Positions 1 through 7,524 of a stretch of 39,361 bases of DNA are shown in pieces. The position numbers and the translations under genes were made by a program. The stretch is from Planctomycetota bacterium (lineage in GTDB: Bacteria; Planctomycetota; Phycisphaerae; Sedimentisphaerales; Anaerobacaceae): assembly GCA_025459125.1 (NCBI GenBank), contig JALORE010000034.1, positions 1 through 39,361 on the forward strand. Direction: 5' to 3'. How positions within the stretch are numbered: the first letter of the stretch is position 1; the number at the start of each line of letters is the position of its first letter. A model generated the notes under the pieces. It ran no database searches. It had not been told where the DNA came from and was given only the letters and a program-made list of their open reading frames with translations.

Positions 1-118
1 GAGCCTGCCGTAACTCCTGGAGAGCCATCTCCGCGTGCATTTGCCCCGTGCGCCGGCGGATTCGCTCCCGGCTTTCCGGAGACATCCTTTCCACGAGATT
101 CTTGAACGGCTTAGCCAT
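1..118 (-). CDS. XRE/HigA-type antitoxin-like regulator, partial (N-terminus only)
   Basis: The reverse strand opens with ATG at 118-116 and reads 39 codons before leaving the window. The residues begin MAKPFKNLVERMSPES and continue with an Arg-rich stretch and an EMALQELRQA segment. This layout (MSPE, charged helix, LxELRQA just before the helix-turn-helix) is typical of HigA/XRE antitoxins that act as DNA-binding autoregulators. The helix-turn-helix itself would lie outside the window. The start overlaps the TAA of the upstream small ORF (TAATG), which suggests translational coupling and a two-gene operon. The family call rests on N-terminal resemblance only. Confidence 0.6.
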   Translation of the reverse strand, partial: MAKPFKNLVERMSPESRERIRRRTGQMHAEMALQELRQA

Positions 119-312
119 TACTCAACGTTCCAGACCTTCTCCCAATCGACGCCGGGGTAGTCTCACAGCGCCCGCGCTGGGCGGATCACTCTCTCGCGGA
201 TATACCAGTGCACGGTTGTTTCCAGTGTTGTCACCAGGGGCTCTGCCTGCGGCCCCCCGAGGTTTTCCGCTTTCGCCAATAGCATGGCCGGCGAGTAGGA
301 AGATGGGCACAT
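118..312 (-). pseudogene. Small ORF upstream of the XRE gene, interrupted by in-frame TGA
   Basis: ATG at 312-310 opens a frame of 49 codons that meets TGA at 165-163. The same frame then continues as DYPGVDWEKVWNVE to a TAA at 120-118, which overlaps the next gene's ATG. The continuation looks protein-like and the coupled TAATG overlap argues that the original gene was about 64 codons long. TGA may derive from CGA (Arg) by one C-to-T change. I do not recognise the product. Its position before an antitoxin-like gene would fit a toxin, but it does not resemble RelE/HigB or Gp49 proteins that I know. It could also be a sequencing error. Confidence 0.4.
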
Positions 313-722
313 TTCCGTGATGCTCTCTTGGCGTTCTTTGCGTCTTGGCGCGAGAACAGGCCTTCGTGGCGGCCGCAGGCCGGGCGGCGTCCGCTGGGGT
401 TGAACCGGGACTCCCCAGCCGGGGGCGGCTGAGCTACTGTCGTTCGCCCGCCAGGATGGGTGGGCCGACGCCGGAGAATTTATGCGTCCTTTTAGATTTT
501 TTATCAACATACAAGAATCAAGAAACGTCTTTATACAGGTAGGCGGTAGCCGGTAGTCAGTAGTCGGTTGCTGGACGGCGGTACGAACAGAAGCCAAGAA
601 GCGGCGGCCTGTGGCCGGTTGTCCGTGGGAAGAGCGATGTACGAGCAAAGCCAATTCCCGCAGGCGAAATATCCCAGAATTCCAGTAGTCTATCATTCCA
701 CGATTCCAATCCGATACCTTCC

Positions 723-996
723 GTGCCAAACAAACCCAATTTGGCGGGGCCGCGTGCGAGTGACAAGTGCGGTTGAAAAAGAGGGTTACGGGCGTTTCAG
801 GGGGTCTGGATTCTGGGAAAAACAAAGCCAAAAGGGAACAGGCAGTTGGAAGACTAATTGTGCGAAACAAACCCAATTTTTCGGAGCCCGGTTCGAGTTA
901 CAAGTGATGTGGGCAGAATGGGTTATGGCAATATCAGGGGGTCTGCGGGCCAGAAAAAACAAAGCCAATTCGAGAGGTTTCAGGTGGCAAGACAGG
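723..996. repeat. Imperfect tandem repeat, two units of ~137 bp
   Basis: Unit one (723-859) and unit two (860-996) both begin GTGCNAAACAAACCCAATTT, both contain a CAGGGGGTCTG block and both end near ACAAAGCCAA. The offset between the GTGC starts is exactly 137 bases. Similarity is interrupted by substitutions and a few small gaps. In the forward frames the repeat encodes CxTNPI/KQTQF-like peptides, which I know from spurious planctomycete 'hypothetical proteins'. Confidence 0.65.
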
Positions 997-1017
997 CGAG
1001 GCCGGAGCCTGGATACC

Positions 1018-1076
1018 CTACCATTCCACTATTCCATCATTCCACGGTTCCATCATTCCACCGCCCTACCATTCCA
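1018..1076. repeat. CATTCCA low-complexity repeat
   Basis: The stretch repeats ACCATTCCA, ATCATTCCA and close variants at least six times. A shorter relative is at 690-712. No coding signal is seen. Confidence 0.6.
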
Positions 1077-1096
1077 ATCCGGAGCCGGTTGTTCCT

Positions 1097-1124
1097 TTGC
1101 CTTGGGGCGGGAATCTGCTATCTT
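1097..1124 (+). promoter_or_regulatory. Possible sigma70-type promoter for the arabinofuranosidase gene
   Basis: TTGCCT (1097-1102) and TATCTT (1119-1124) are separated by 16 bases, about 57 bases upstream of the start codon. The match is moderate and the spacing is short. Confidence 0.3.
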
Positions 1125-1180
1125 GGGGCCGTGACAGAACGCCCGTCGGGTGGTAGATCGGTTTTGGCACAGGAGGCATC

Positions 1181-3232
1181 ATGACTATGTCGCGCATCAT
1201 CTTGGTCGCTACCCTCACAGTTGGCATCGTCCCGGCGGCATATGGGGCCGCAACGATCCGTGTCGTACCGGTGCCGCCGACGGCGGCGACGAACGACTTC
1301 TATGTGGGCAACCAGCCGCCGCTGGCGCCCAGCCCGCTGCTGAAGCTGCCCATCGGAGCGATCAAGCCTACGGGCTGGCTGCACCGGCAGATCGAGCTGC
1401 AGGCGGACGGCTTCTCGGGCCGGCTGGGGGAGATCAGCCGGTTCCTCAAGAAAGAGGGCAATGCCTGGCTCGCGGCAGATGGTCAGGGCCACAGCCCCTG
1501 GGAGGAGCTGCCCTACTGGCTCAAAGGCTTTGGGGACATGGGTTATGTTCTCGGGGAGAAGCGGATCATCGAGGAGGCCAAGGTCTGGATCGAGGCCATC
1601 CTCAACAGCCGCCAGTCGGATGGCTGGTTCGGACCGCTGCCCAACAAGACCGGCGAGCGCGACAAGAAGATGATCCCGGACCTGTGGCCGAACATGGTGG
1701 CGCTCAACGCGCTGCAGTCCTACTATGAGTACACGGGGGACACGCGCGTGCTGGAGCTGATGCAGTCGTACTTCCAGTGGGAGATGACCGTGCCGGAGGA
1801 GAAGTTCCTCGAGCCCTTCTGGCAGCAGCAGCGGGCCAGCGACAACCTGGCCAGTGTCTACTGGCTCTACAACCGCACGGGCCAGGAGTTCCTGCTGCAA
1901 CTGGCCGAGAAGATCCACCGCAATACCGCCGACTGGACCGAAACGGTCCCGAGCTGGCACAACGTGAATATCGCGCAGTGCTTCCGCGCCCCGGCCGTCT
2001 ATTACCAGCAGACGAAGGACCCCTACTTTCTCCAGGCGACCGATCGCAACTACAACATGATCTGGGGCGTCTACGGCCAGGTGCCCGGCGGCATGTTCGG
2101 CGGCGATGAGAACTGCCGGCGCGGCTATTACGGCCCCCGCCAGGGCATTGAGACCTGCGCCTCCGTCGAGTTCATGCTCTCGTGCGAGATGCTGCTCAAG
2201 ATCGCGGGCGACCTGGTCTGGGCGGACCGCTGCGAGGACGTGGCGTTCAACACCTTCCCGCCCGCCCTGACGGCGGATCTGAAGGCCCTGCACTACATCG
2301 TCAGTCCGAACGCCTGCCAGCTCGACAACAAGAACAAGTCACCCGGAATCCAGAATAAGGGGGACATGCTCTCCTACAATCCGCACAGCTACCGCTGCTG
2401 CCAGCACAACGTGGCGCACGGCTGGCCGTATTTTGCGGAGCACCTGTGGATGGCGACGCCCGACAACGGCCTGGCGGCGGTCTTCTACGCCGCGTCCGAG
2501 GTCACCGCCCGGGTGGGCGACGGCCGAAAGGTGACAATCCAGACGAAGACGCGCTATCCCTTCGAGGAGACGATCCGGTTCACGATCAGCGCCGCCGAGC
2601 CGGTGCCGTTCCCGCTCTATCTGCGGATCCCCGGCTGGTGCACGCGGCCGGCCCTGCGGATGGACGGCAAGCGGATGCCGATCTACGCCGAGCCGCGGAG
2701 CTTCCTCGTCATCGACCGCTCCTGGAAGGACGGCGACAGCCTCGAGCTGTCGCTGCCGATGGACTTGAAGCTGCGTTACTGGCTGCGCAACGGCAACAGC
2801 GTCTCGGTCTATCGTGGTCCGCTGGCCTATTCGCTCCAGATCGGCGAGAAGTACGTCCGCTCGGGCGGCACCGACGCGTGGCCCGCTTTCGAGGTCTTCC
2901 CGACCACCGCCTGGAATTACGGCCTGATCATCGATGCCGACAGGCCCCTGTACCAGCAGCTCGAGGTCCGCAAGCGGAGCTGGCGCCGGGACAACCAGCC
3001 CTTCGAAGCGACCGCGGCACCGATCGAGATCAAAGTCAAGGCGAAGAAGATCCCCAACTGGCAGCCGGATCGGTTGGGCCTGATCGGCGAGGTTCAGCCC
3101 AGCCCGGTCCAATCCCAGGAGCCGGTCGAGACGGTCACCCTGATTCCGATGGGCGCTGCGCGGCTGCGGATCTCGGCCTTCCCGTGGATCGGCGAGGGCG
3201 CGAACGTGCACGAGTGGCAACCGCCGCGCTGA
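1181..3232 (+). CDS. Secreted GH127/DUF1680-type beta-L-arabinofuranosidase
   Basis: A 683-residue protein of the glycoside hydrolase 127 (DUF1680) family, which removes beta-L-arabinofuranosyl residues from plant glycans or glycoproteins. AGGAGG at 1171-1176 fixes the ATG at 1181. A hydrophobic N-terminus ending near AAYGA looks like a Sec signal peptide, so the enzyme probably acts outside the cytoplasm. An (alpha/alpha)-barrel region spans roughly residues 45-430. Residues E324 and C326 (IETC) and C406-C407 (RCCQHN) match the Glu/Cys/Cys/Cys zinc site of the family, in which one cysteine of the CC pair is the nucleophile. E310 in GGDE is a candidate acid/base. A beta-sandwich tail follows to the end. 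Related DUF1680 enzymes (GH146 and others) cannot be separated by eye. The gene seems monocistronic. Confidence 0.85.
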   Translation: MTMSRIILVATLTVGIVPAAYGAATIRVVPVPPTAATNDFYVGNQPPLAPSPLLKLPIGAIKPTGWLHRQIELQADGFSGRLGEISRFLKKEGNAWLAADGQGHSPWEELPYWLKGFGDMGYVLGEKRIIEEAKVWIEAILNSRQSDGWFGPLPNKTGERDKKMIPDLWPNMVALNALQSYYEYTGDTRVLELMQSYFQWEMTVPEEKFLEPFWQQQRASDNLASVYWLYNRTGQEFLLQLAEKIHRNTADWTETVPSWHNVNIAQCFRAPAVYYQQTKDPYFLQATDRNYNMIWGVYGQVPGGMFGGDENCRRGYYGPRQGIETCASVEFMLSCEMLLKIAGDLVWADRCEDVAFNTFPPALTADLKALHYIVSPNACQLDNKNKSPGIQNKGDMLSYNPHSYRCCQHNVAHGWPYFAEHLWMATPDNGLAAVFYAASEVTARVGDGRKVTIQTKTRYPFEETIRFTISAAEPVPFPLYLRIPGWCTRPALRMDGKRMPIYAEPRSFLVIDRSWKDGDSLELSLPMDLKLRYWLRNGNSVSVYRGPLAYSLQIGEKYVRSGGTDAWPAFEVFPTTAWNYGLIIDADRPLYQQLEVRKRSWRRDNQPFEATAAPIEIKVKAKKIPNWQPDRLGLIGEVQPSPVQSQEPVETVTLIPMGAARLRISAFPWIGEGANVHEWQPPR

Positions 3233-3279
3233 GAGCCTCTGACAGAACGAAGAACGGAGTAGAAACCACCCGCATGGTA

Positions 3280-3590
3280 TCAGGGGCTCTCTGCTTGTTG
3301 CGTGGACTGAGTAACCGGCGGGCGAAGTTGCCCGTGGCGCACCACGCGCCGCCCGAAACGGTAGAGGTTGATGACCAGGGGAACGACGCTCAGGAACAGC
3401 AGCGCGGTGGTCGCTTGCACCACGCGCAGCACCCCCCGGGCGTCCTGCTGCTCGAGAGAGCGGACTCCCCGCGGCAGCGCCCACTGGATCAGCACCGCCC
3501 TACGACCAGGCTCAGGATCAAGCCCACCAGGATCCAGGCCCGAAGCCGCCGGTCCGGCGGGAGCACCCGCGGTTGCTCGCTGTCTTTCAT
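3280..3590 (-). pseudogene. Small two-helix membrane protein, frameshifted
   Basis: On the reverse strand, ATG at 3590-3588 opens a frame with a charged N-terminus and a hydrophobic helix (AWILVGLILSLVVG) that stops at TGA near 3491. A second frame begins at that point with VLIQWALPRGVRSLEQQ, contains another hydrophobic helix (TALLFLSVVPLVI) and ends at TGA 3282-3280. Adding one G to the GGG run near 3500 joins both into one smooth protein of about 103 residues with two membrane spans. I do not recognise the family. The break is either a real frameshift or a homopolymer error. Confidence 0.5.
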
Positions 3591-3634
3591 CGCTTCTGCC
3601 TGTAACAACGCCGTCGGCCGGCTCGTAGAATGGG

Positions 3635-3663
3635 TTGAAACCATCTCTGTGGGAGTGTATCTA
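3635..3663 (+). promoter_or_regulatory. Sigma70-type promoter for the SEC-C gene
   Basis: TTGAAA (3635-3640), a 17-base spacer and TATCTA (3658-3663). The -10 box overlaps the upstream in-frame ATG at 3663, so transcription would start after that codon. This favours translation from ATG 3714. Confidence 0.5.
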
Positions 3664-3713
3664 TGGAGTCGTCGGGCGCCAAGACGGCCCCGCATAAGGA
3701 AAGGGTCGATGCG

Positions 3714-5162
3714 ATGAACAATGAATCCTCCCCACTGCCCTGGGACGAGCTGCGGCGCACGGAGGGCGACATTCCCTGGGCGGCGATGCGGACGTTCGCG
3801 GCGGCGCTGCCGACGGACCCCACGCTCGTGGACGAACTCTTCGATGCGTACAACGTGACGTTCGATGCGTTATCCGGGCCGGTGGACAACGCGGACCTCT
3901 GTGTACCGGCGATCTTCGCCTTGGCGGCCCCGCAACTCGATGACGAGCAGCGGCGCCGGATCGGATCGTTCCTGATCGACAGGCTGGTTGCCGCCGGACG
4001 TGAGGACGCCGATGTGGCCATGGAGGTCCTCACGGCGGCCGCCGGCACGCTGGGGCCGGCCGTTGTACCGGCTGTTCTCGACGCAATCGCCCGCGAGCCC
4101 GATACCCGGGGCGCGTGGCTGTTCCTGTGGAGTTTGACCAAGCTGGCCGCCCGGAGCGAAGACCAGGACCTGCGCAGCCGGGTCATCCAGGTCTGCGTCC
4201 AACTGCTCGAAAAGGCCGACCGGGGCGAAGTCGATCAGGATGATGCCGGCCACGCCGCCTGGACGCTCGCCCTGCTCGGGGCCGCCGAGTACACGAGCCT
4301 GCTGCAACGTGTGCAGGAGAAAGCCCAGGGTGTGTTCTGGGGCGACGAGTATGAAGAGGCCGTGAAGTGGATGCGGGGCGAGCGGGATTTCACGCCGCCC
4401 CACGAGTTGTGGGAAGAGCCGGTCGAGCAGTGGCTGACGCCGCGCTGGGGCGAGGGCGAGGAGTGGCCCGACGTGGAGGAAGAACACGACGAGGAAGAAG
4501 AAAACCCGCACGAGGCGTACGCTCAACTCATCGCCCGGACGTTCGTCACCTCACCCGTGGCGGCCGGGCTGCCGCCCGATCTCCTGGGCCAGGCCCACCT
4601 GGTGGCTCATGACCTGGTAAGCCTTTCGCTCAGATTCCTCGGCAAGCAGCCGCGTGAATGGGATGAGGCCGTCCTGCGTGAGCTGCTGCTGAATCTCGTG
4701 CCGCGCGATACGCCGGCGGACCGGCAACAGCTTCAGAAGATCATCCCCATCACGGAGGCGTTCCTGTACTGGCTGGGATCGGAGGGCCTGCTGGCCGACG
4801 CACAGGAACTGGCGGCCGCGGTTCGCTCGTGGAGCGACCAACTCGTGGCGGCGGGCCTGGATCGGAAGAACTGGGGACCGGTCAAGACGTTCTTGATGAC
4901 GGCCCAAGAAGCCGGCCCGGGCGCGCTGACCGAAGAGCATCTCCGGGCGGTCTTCACGGCGCAAATCGAAGCGGCCGCCCAGGCCCTGGCCGAGCTCCCG
5001 GAGGTCGTGGAGCCGGCGCCCGCGGCGCCGGAGGAGCCGCCGATTCCCATCCGGGAGCGTTCGTCCCAGCCCGGGCGCAACGATCCCTGCTACTGCGGCA
5101 GCGGCCGGAAGTACAAGAAATGCCACGGCCGCCCCGAAGCCCAGCAGAGCTCAAATCTCTGA
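3714..5162 (+). CDS. SEC-C metal-binding motif protein with helical-repeat N-terminus
   Basis: A 482-residue cytoplasmic protein. I chose ATG 3714 because AAGGAAAGG lies 8 bases upstream and because a promoter -10 box overlaps the alternative ATG at 3663. Residues 1-230 are Ala/Leu-rich helices of HEAT-like character. A very acidic linker (EEEHDEEEEN region) lies near residues 245-268, followed by more helices. An Ala/Pro-rich hinge leads to the C-terminal SEC-C motif GRNDPCYCGSGRKYKKCHG, with C459, C461, C470 and H471 as zinc ligands. SEC-C is the zinc motif of SecA tails and occurs on many otherwise unrelated proteins, so the function is unknown. It ends 24 bases from the convergent PEP-CTERM gene. 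Confidence 0.75.
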   Translation: MNNESSPLPWDELRRTEGDIPWAAMRTFAAALPTDPTLVDELFDAYNVTFDALSGPVDNADLCVPAIFALAAPQLDDEQRRRIGSFLIDRLVAAGREDADVAMEVLTAAAGTLGPAVVPAVLDAIAREPDTRGAWLFLWSLTKLAARSEDQDLRSRVIQVCVQLLEKADRGEVDQDDAGHAAWTLALLGAAEYTSLLQRVQEKAQGVFWGDEYEEAVKWMRGERDFTPPHELWEEPVEQWLTPRWGEGEEWPDVEEEHDEEEENPHEAYAQLIARTFVTSPVAAGLPPDLLGQAHLVAHDLVSLSLRFLGKQPREWDEAVLRELLLNLVPRDTPADRQQLQKIIPITEAFLYWLGSEGLLADAQELAAAVRSWSDQLVAAGLDRKNWGPVKTFLMTAQEAGPGALTEEHLRAVFTAQIEAAAQALAELPEVVEPAPAAPEEPPIPIRERSSQPGRNDPCYCGSGRKYKKCHGRPEAQQSSNL

Positions 5163-5186
5163 GCAGACCGAGTCCGATCCGCGGGA

Positions 5187-5993
5187 TTAGAGCGTCCTGC
5201 GCCGGCGCAGCCAGGCGATAACGCCGGCCCCAATGCTACCCAGCACCAGGGCGCCCGGCGCCGGGATCACCGTACCGCCGGTGGTGTAATGGAAGATGTT
5301 CTCCCACACGATGGCGTTGTTGCTCCCGGCGATCGGGCTGACAGAGTCGCCCGAGCTATCCCAGGCGTCCATGTCCGTCAGGAACACCACCCGGCCGGCG
5401 CCGTAGGCAGTGACGGCCAGGGCCACCTCGCTGGGATTGGTGCTGTGGACGCCGAGGCCCGTCCCACCCAAGACGCTCGCGGAGTACACCTAGTCATATG
5501 TCGTCACGGACCCCGCCGGGCCATTCCAGATCGAATGGGGGATGGTCATGTTCACCGGCGACGCTGTACCCGCCGGGCCAAAAGGACCTGGGTTGTAAGC
5601 CGCGCCGAAGGCCGCCGCCAGCGGATCCGCGGCCGGATAGAAGCTGTCCCAGTCGCGCTGCATGACCAAGCCGCCGCCGGCACTCACGAACGCCTGGATG
5701 TCCGAGATCTCCTGGGCGGAGAACGCGACGTCGACCGCGCCGGTGTACAACACACGCGCGCCGGCGATATTCGCGGCGGTGAACGCCGGCGTCGTCCCAA
5801 TGGTGAAACCTGCCGCCTGGAGCACGCCCGTGGCATCCGACATGGCGGCGCCCGTCAGGTACCGGTCGCCCCCGCCCTCATTCTCATCGCCGGTTCGACT
5901 CGCGTCCAGCGACAGGATCACGGTAGCGGATGCCGTGGAAAACGGTACCCCCGCGATCGCCAATACCCCCAAAAACACCATTGTCCGTCTCAT
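5187..5993 (-). pseudogene. PEP-CTERM-type secreted protein split by an in-frame TAG
   Basis: ATG at 5993, with AGGAGG just upstream, opens a protein with a signal peptide (ending near STASA) and a ThuA/glutamine-amidotransferase-like fold: an ILSLDASR start, a 'tracker' segment (GARVLYTGAVDVAFS) and FVSAGGGLVMQRDW. The frame meets TAG at 5492-5490 and continues without shift for 100 codons (VYSASVLGGTG, GRVVFLTDMDAWDS) to a C-terminal PAPGALVLGSIGAG plus helix plus RRRR tail. That tail is the PEP-CTERM/exosortase sorting signal, so the mature product should be exported and anchored. TAG probably replaces CAG (Gln). Total length without the stop would be 267 residues. It is broken as sequenced, or a single-base error. 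Confidence 0.7.
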
Positions 5994-6328
5994 CGTCCTC
6001 CTCCTCGACCAAGATCACCCGAACCGGTGTCCGACGGCGCGCCTATCCCTTGCGCCCACCTCGCCACGCGCGAGGTCCCGGCCCACCGGGCAGTTGCCGA
6101 CCTGCACACGCAACGCCCACTCGCAAGAGCGCTCCCCGTGACGGCGCACCACGTCCTGCGATATGATTCCACCCAAAGTCCTTTTCAGGCATGAGACGTG
6201 AAGCTCCGTTTTCCGGATCCATCCAGCGCCTCTATCCTACACGGTGACGAACGGGAAAGTCAAGATAGATCCAGAATATACCCGCGAGGGCCAAAAGGGC
6301 TGAGGTCCGCCTCCATCTTACTAGCACG

Positions 6329-6365
6329 GGGGATGGTTCTTCTGCGACGGCGAAGAACCATCCCC
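6329..6365. repeat. Perfect 14-bp inverted repeat (hairpin element)
   Basis: GGGGATGGTTCTTC (6329-6342) pairs perfectly with GAAGAACCATCCCC (6352-6365) across a 9-base loop. There is no T-run on either side, so it is more likely a dispersed palindromic element than an intrinsic terminator. The rest of 5994-6473 shows no gene. Confidence 0.7.
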
Positions 6366-6473
6366 ACGGTTCGCTTGCCACTGCCACCCGCGGCGGCGGA
6401 ACAAGGCCGGACACCCCGGTCGAGCCCCCCCCCGCTGCCGCTCATGCGCAATCCGAAACAGAGGGCCCCGGCC

Positions 6474-7226
6474 TTACTCCGTGACTTTGCCGGTGGCGGC
6501 CCACTCGGTGCCGCGGATGATGATCTTCTGGACGTTGGGGGTTATCAGGGCCTTGCGGTCGTGGCCGTAGGCGTTGTGGACGACGCGCCCCGAGCCGTAG
6601 CTCTTCACAAACACGAGCGGTTCGGTCTTCTTGCTCCAGTCGGAGTCGGCGGTGACCAGGACCTGGATGTCCTCGTTGCCCTGAAGCTTGGCGTAGAGCT
6701 CGTCATCGGTGGTGAAGTTGCTCAGGCCCTTGGTGATCGGATGTTCCTGATCGACAATCTTGGACTCGAAGACACTGCGGGGGCCATGGCCGGAGGTCTT
6801 CATCACCCACTTGCGGCCGCAGAGCTTGCCGAACTGGTCCCACTCCGGGAACGAGGCGGTCGCCAGGTGCTGGACGAAGAAGCCCTTGCCGCTCTTGACG
6901 TAGTTCAGCAGGTTCTCCTGGGCCTGGGCGGGCAAGCTGCGCTTCTCGGCGGCGTATTTGGCGGTGTAGATCGTGAAGACGATCGCGTCATAGCCCTTCA
7001 GGGCCGTCGCGGATTCGAGAATCAGCGGGTCCTCACTGACCTTGACGTCGAATTTGCCCGAGCCGACGAGGATCTCGCGGGTCGTCTCGGAGATCTCCCG
7101 CCAGGGATGCGCCCCGACATCGTCGCCGGTGATCAACAGGACCTTGATCGGGGCCGGCTTCTTGGGGGCCGCCGCACCCATGCAGAGCAGGACCGCCACT
7201 ACTTCTCCTTTGCACTTGCGATTCAT
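6474..7226 (-). CDS. ThuA-like domain secreted protein
   Basis: A 250-residue protein with a ThuA-like (class I glutamine amidotransferase-type) fold, found in trehalose-utilisation proteins and in many planctomycete sugar-related proteins of unknown activity. Recognisable parts are IKVLLITGDDVGAHPW, GYDAIVFTIYTAKY, LLNYVKSGKGFFVQHLATASF, EHPITKGL and the C-terminal GRVVHNAYGHD. The N-terminus is basic then hydrophobic and may be a short signal peptide, which supports ATG 7226. A GTG at 7199 preceded by AAAGGAG is an alternative start that would shorten the charged region. No catalytic Cys-His-Glu triad is evident. A good promoter lies immediately upstream, and there is no obvious operon partner. 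Confidence 0.8.
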   Translation of the reverse strand: MNRKCKGEVVAVLLCMGAAAPKKPAPIKVLLITGDDVGAHPWREISETTREILVGSGKFDVKVSEDPLILESATALKGYDAIVFTIYTAKYAAEKRSLPAQAQENLLNYVKSGKGFFVQHLATASFPEWDQFGKLCGRKWVMKTSGHGPRSVFESKIVDQEHPITKGLSNFTTDDELYAKLQGNEDIQVLVTADSDWSKKTEPLVFVKSYGSGRVVHNAYGHDRKALITPNVQKIIIRGTEWAATGKVTE

Positions 7227-7255
7227 GATTTAAGATTGACGATTCGAACAGAGAC

Positions 7256-7284
7256 AGGATACGGCGTGACGGCGCTGCCGTCAA
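7256..7284 (-). promoter_or_regulatory. Sigma70-type promoter for the ThuA-like gene
   Basis: On the reverse strand, TTGACG (7284-7279), 17 bases, then TATCCT (7261-7256). The predicted start site is roughly 25 bases before ATG 7226. Confidence 0.55.
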
Positions 7285-7321
7285 CCGCCGGGGGCCTTCA
7301 TGCAGATGAGACAAATAGCTT

Positions 7322-7350
7322 TTGGCACAGAAAGGGGAATGGGCTACATT
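7322..7350 (+). promoter_or_regulatory. Possible promoter upstream of dprA
   Basis: TTGGCA (7322-7327), 17 bases, then TACATT (7345-7350). It is about 175 bases before dprA, and a palindromic repeat element lies in the resulting leader. Confidence 0.35.
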
Positions 7351-7358
7351 TGGAAGAA

Positions 7359-7438
7359 GGTAGGATGAGCTTGGGACCGTGCGGGGGATACCCCAAGGGC
7401 TGCACCACGGAACCGCATGGGCTAAAGCCCATCCTACA
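7359..7438. repeat. Palindromic repeat element copy 1 (TAGGATGGGCT family)
   Basis: The left arm GGTAGGATGAGCTT (7359-7372) is diverged. The right arm, GCATGGGCTAAAGCCCATCC plus TACA, is at 7415-7438. The internal sequence resembles the copy at 8810-8927 (TGCGG..GGATACCCCAAGGGCTGC against GCGGCGGGTACTCCGATGGCTGC). Confidence 0.65.
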
Positions 7439-7463
7439 CGCTATCCGGGCTGAGGGAAGAATC

Positions 7464-7482
7464 GTAGAATGTCCCCTTTTCC
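7464..7482. repeat. Half-site of the 19445-19507 hairpin family
   Basis: GTAGAATGTCCCCTTTTCC is identical over 19 bases to 19495-19513, where it is part of a 20-bp perfect inverted repeat. Only one arm is present here, just upstream of dprA. Confidence 0.55.
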
Positions 7483-7524
7483 TCCCGCCGCGGGAATAAC
7501 AAGGGGCGACAGTGGAGAGGAGCA

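Larger units (their letters stand above)
313..1100. other. Intergenic, repeat-rich; no credible gene
   Basis: No frame here has a convincing start, ribosome site and protein-like composition. The stretch holds a tandem pair of about 137 bp (723-996), an earlier partial copy of its CAAAGCCAA segment near 645-655, and a CATTCCA-rich low-complexity run near 1018-1076. ORFs on both strands read through these repeats and are shadows. Confidence 0.6.

Noticed and set aside
390-430. tRNA-like GGTTCAANNCC string on the minus strand
   Set aside because: No acceptor stem, anticodon arm or CCA end can be drawn around it.
568-1184. Overlapping plus-strand ORFs with CxTNPI-like peptides
   Set aside because: They are translations of the 137-bp tandem repeat and CATTCCA run, without ribosome sites.
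6198-7499. Plus-strand open frame of 433 codons
   Set aside because: It is antisense to the ThuA-like gene and runs through the 6329 hairpin and the 7359-7438 repeat.
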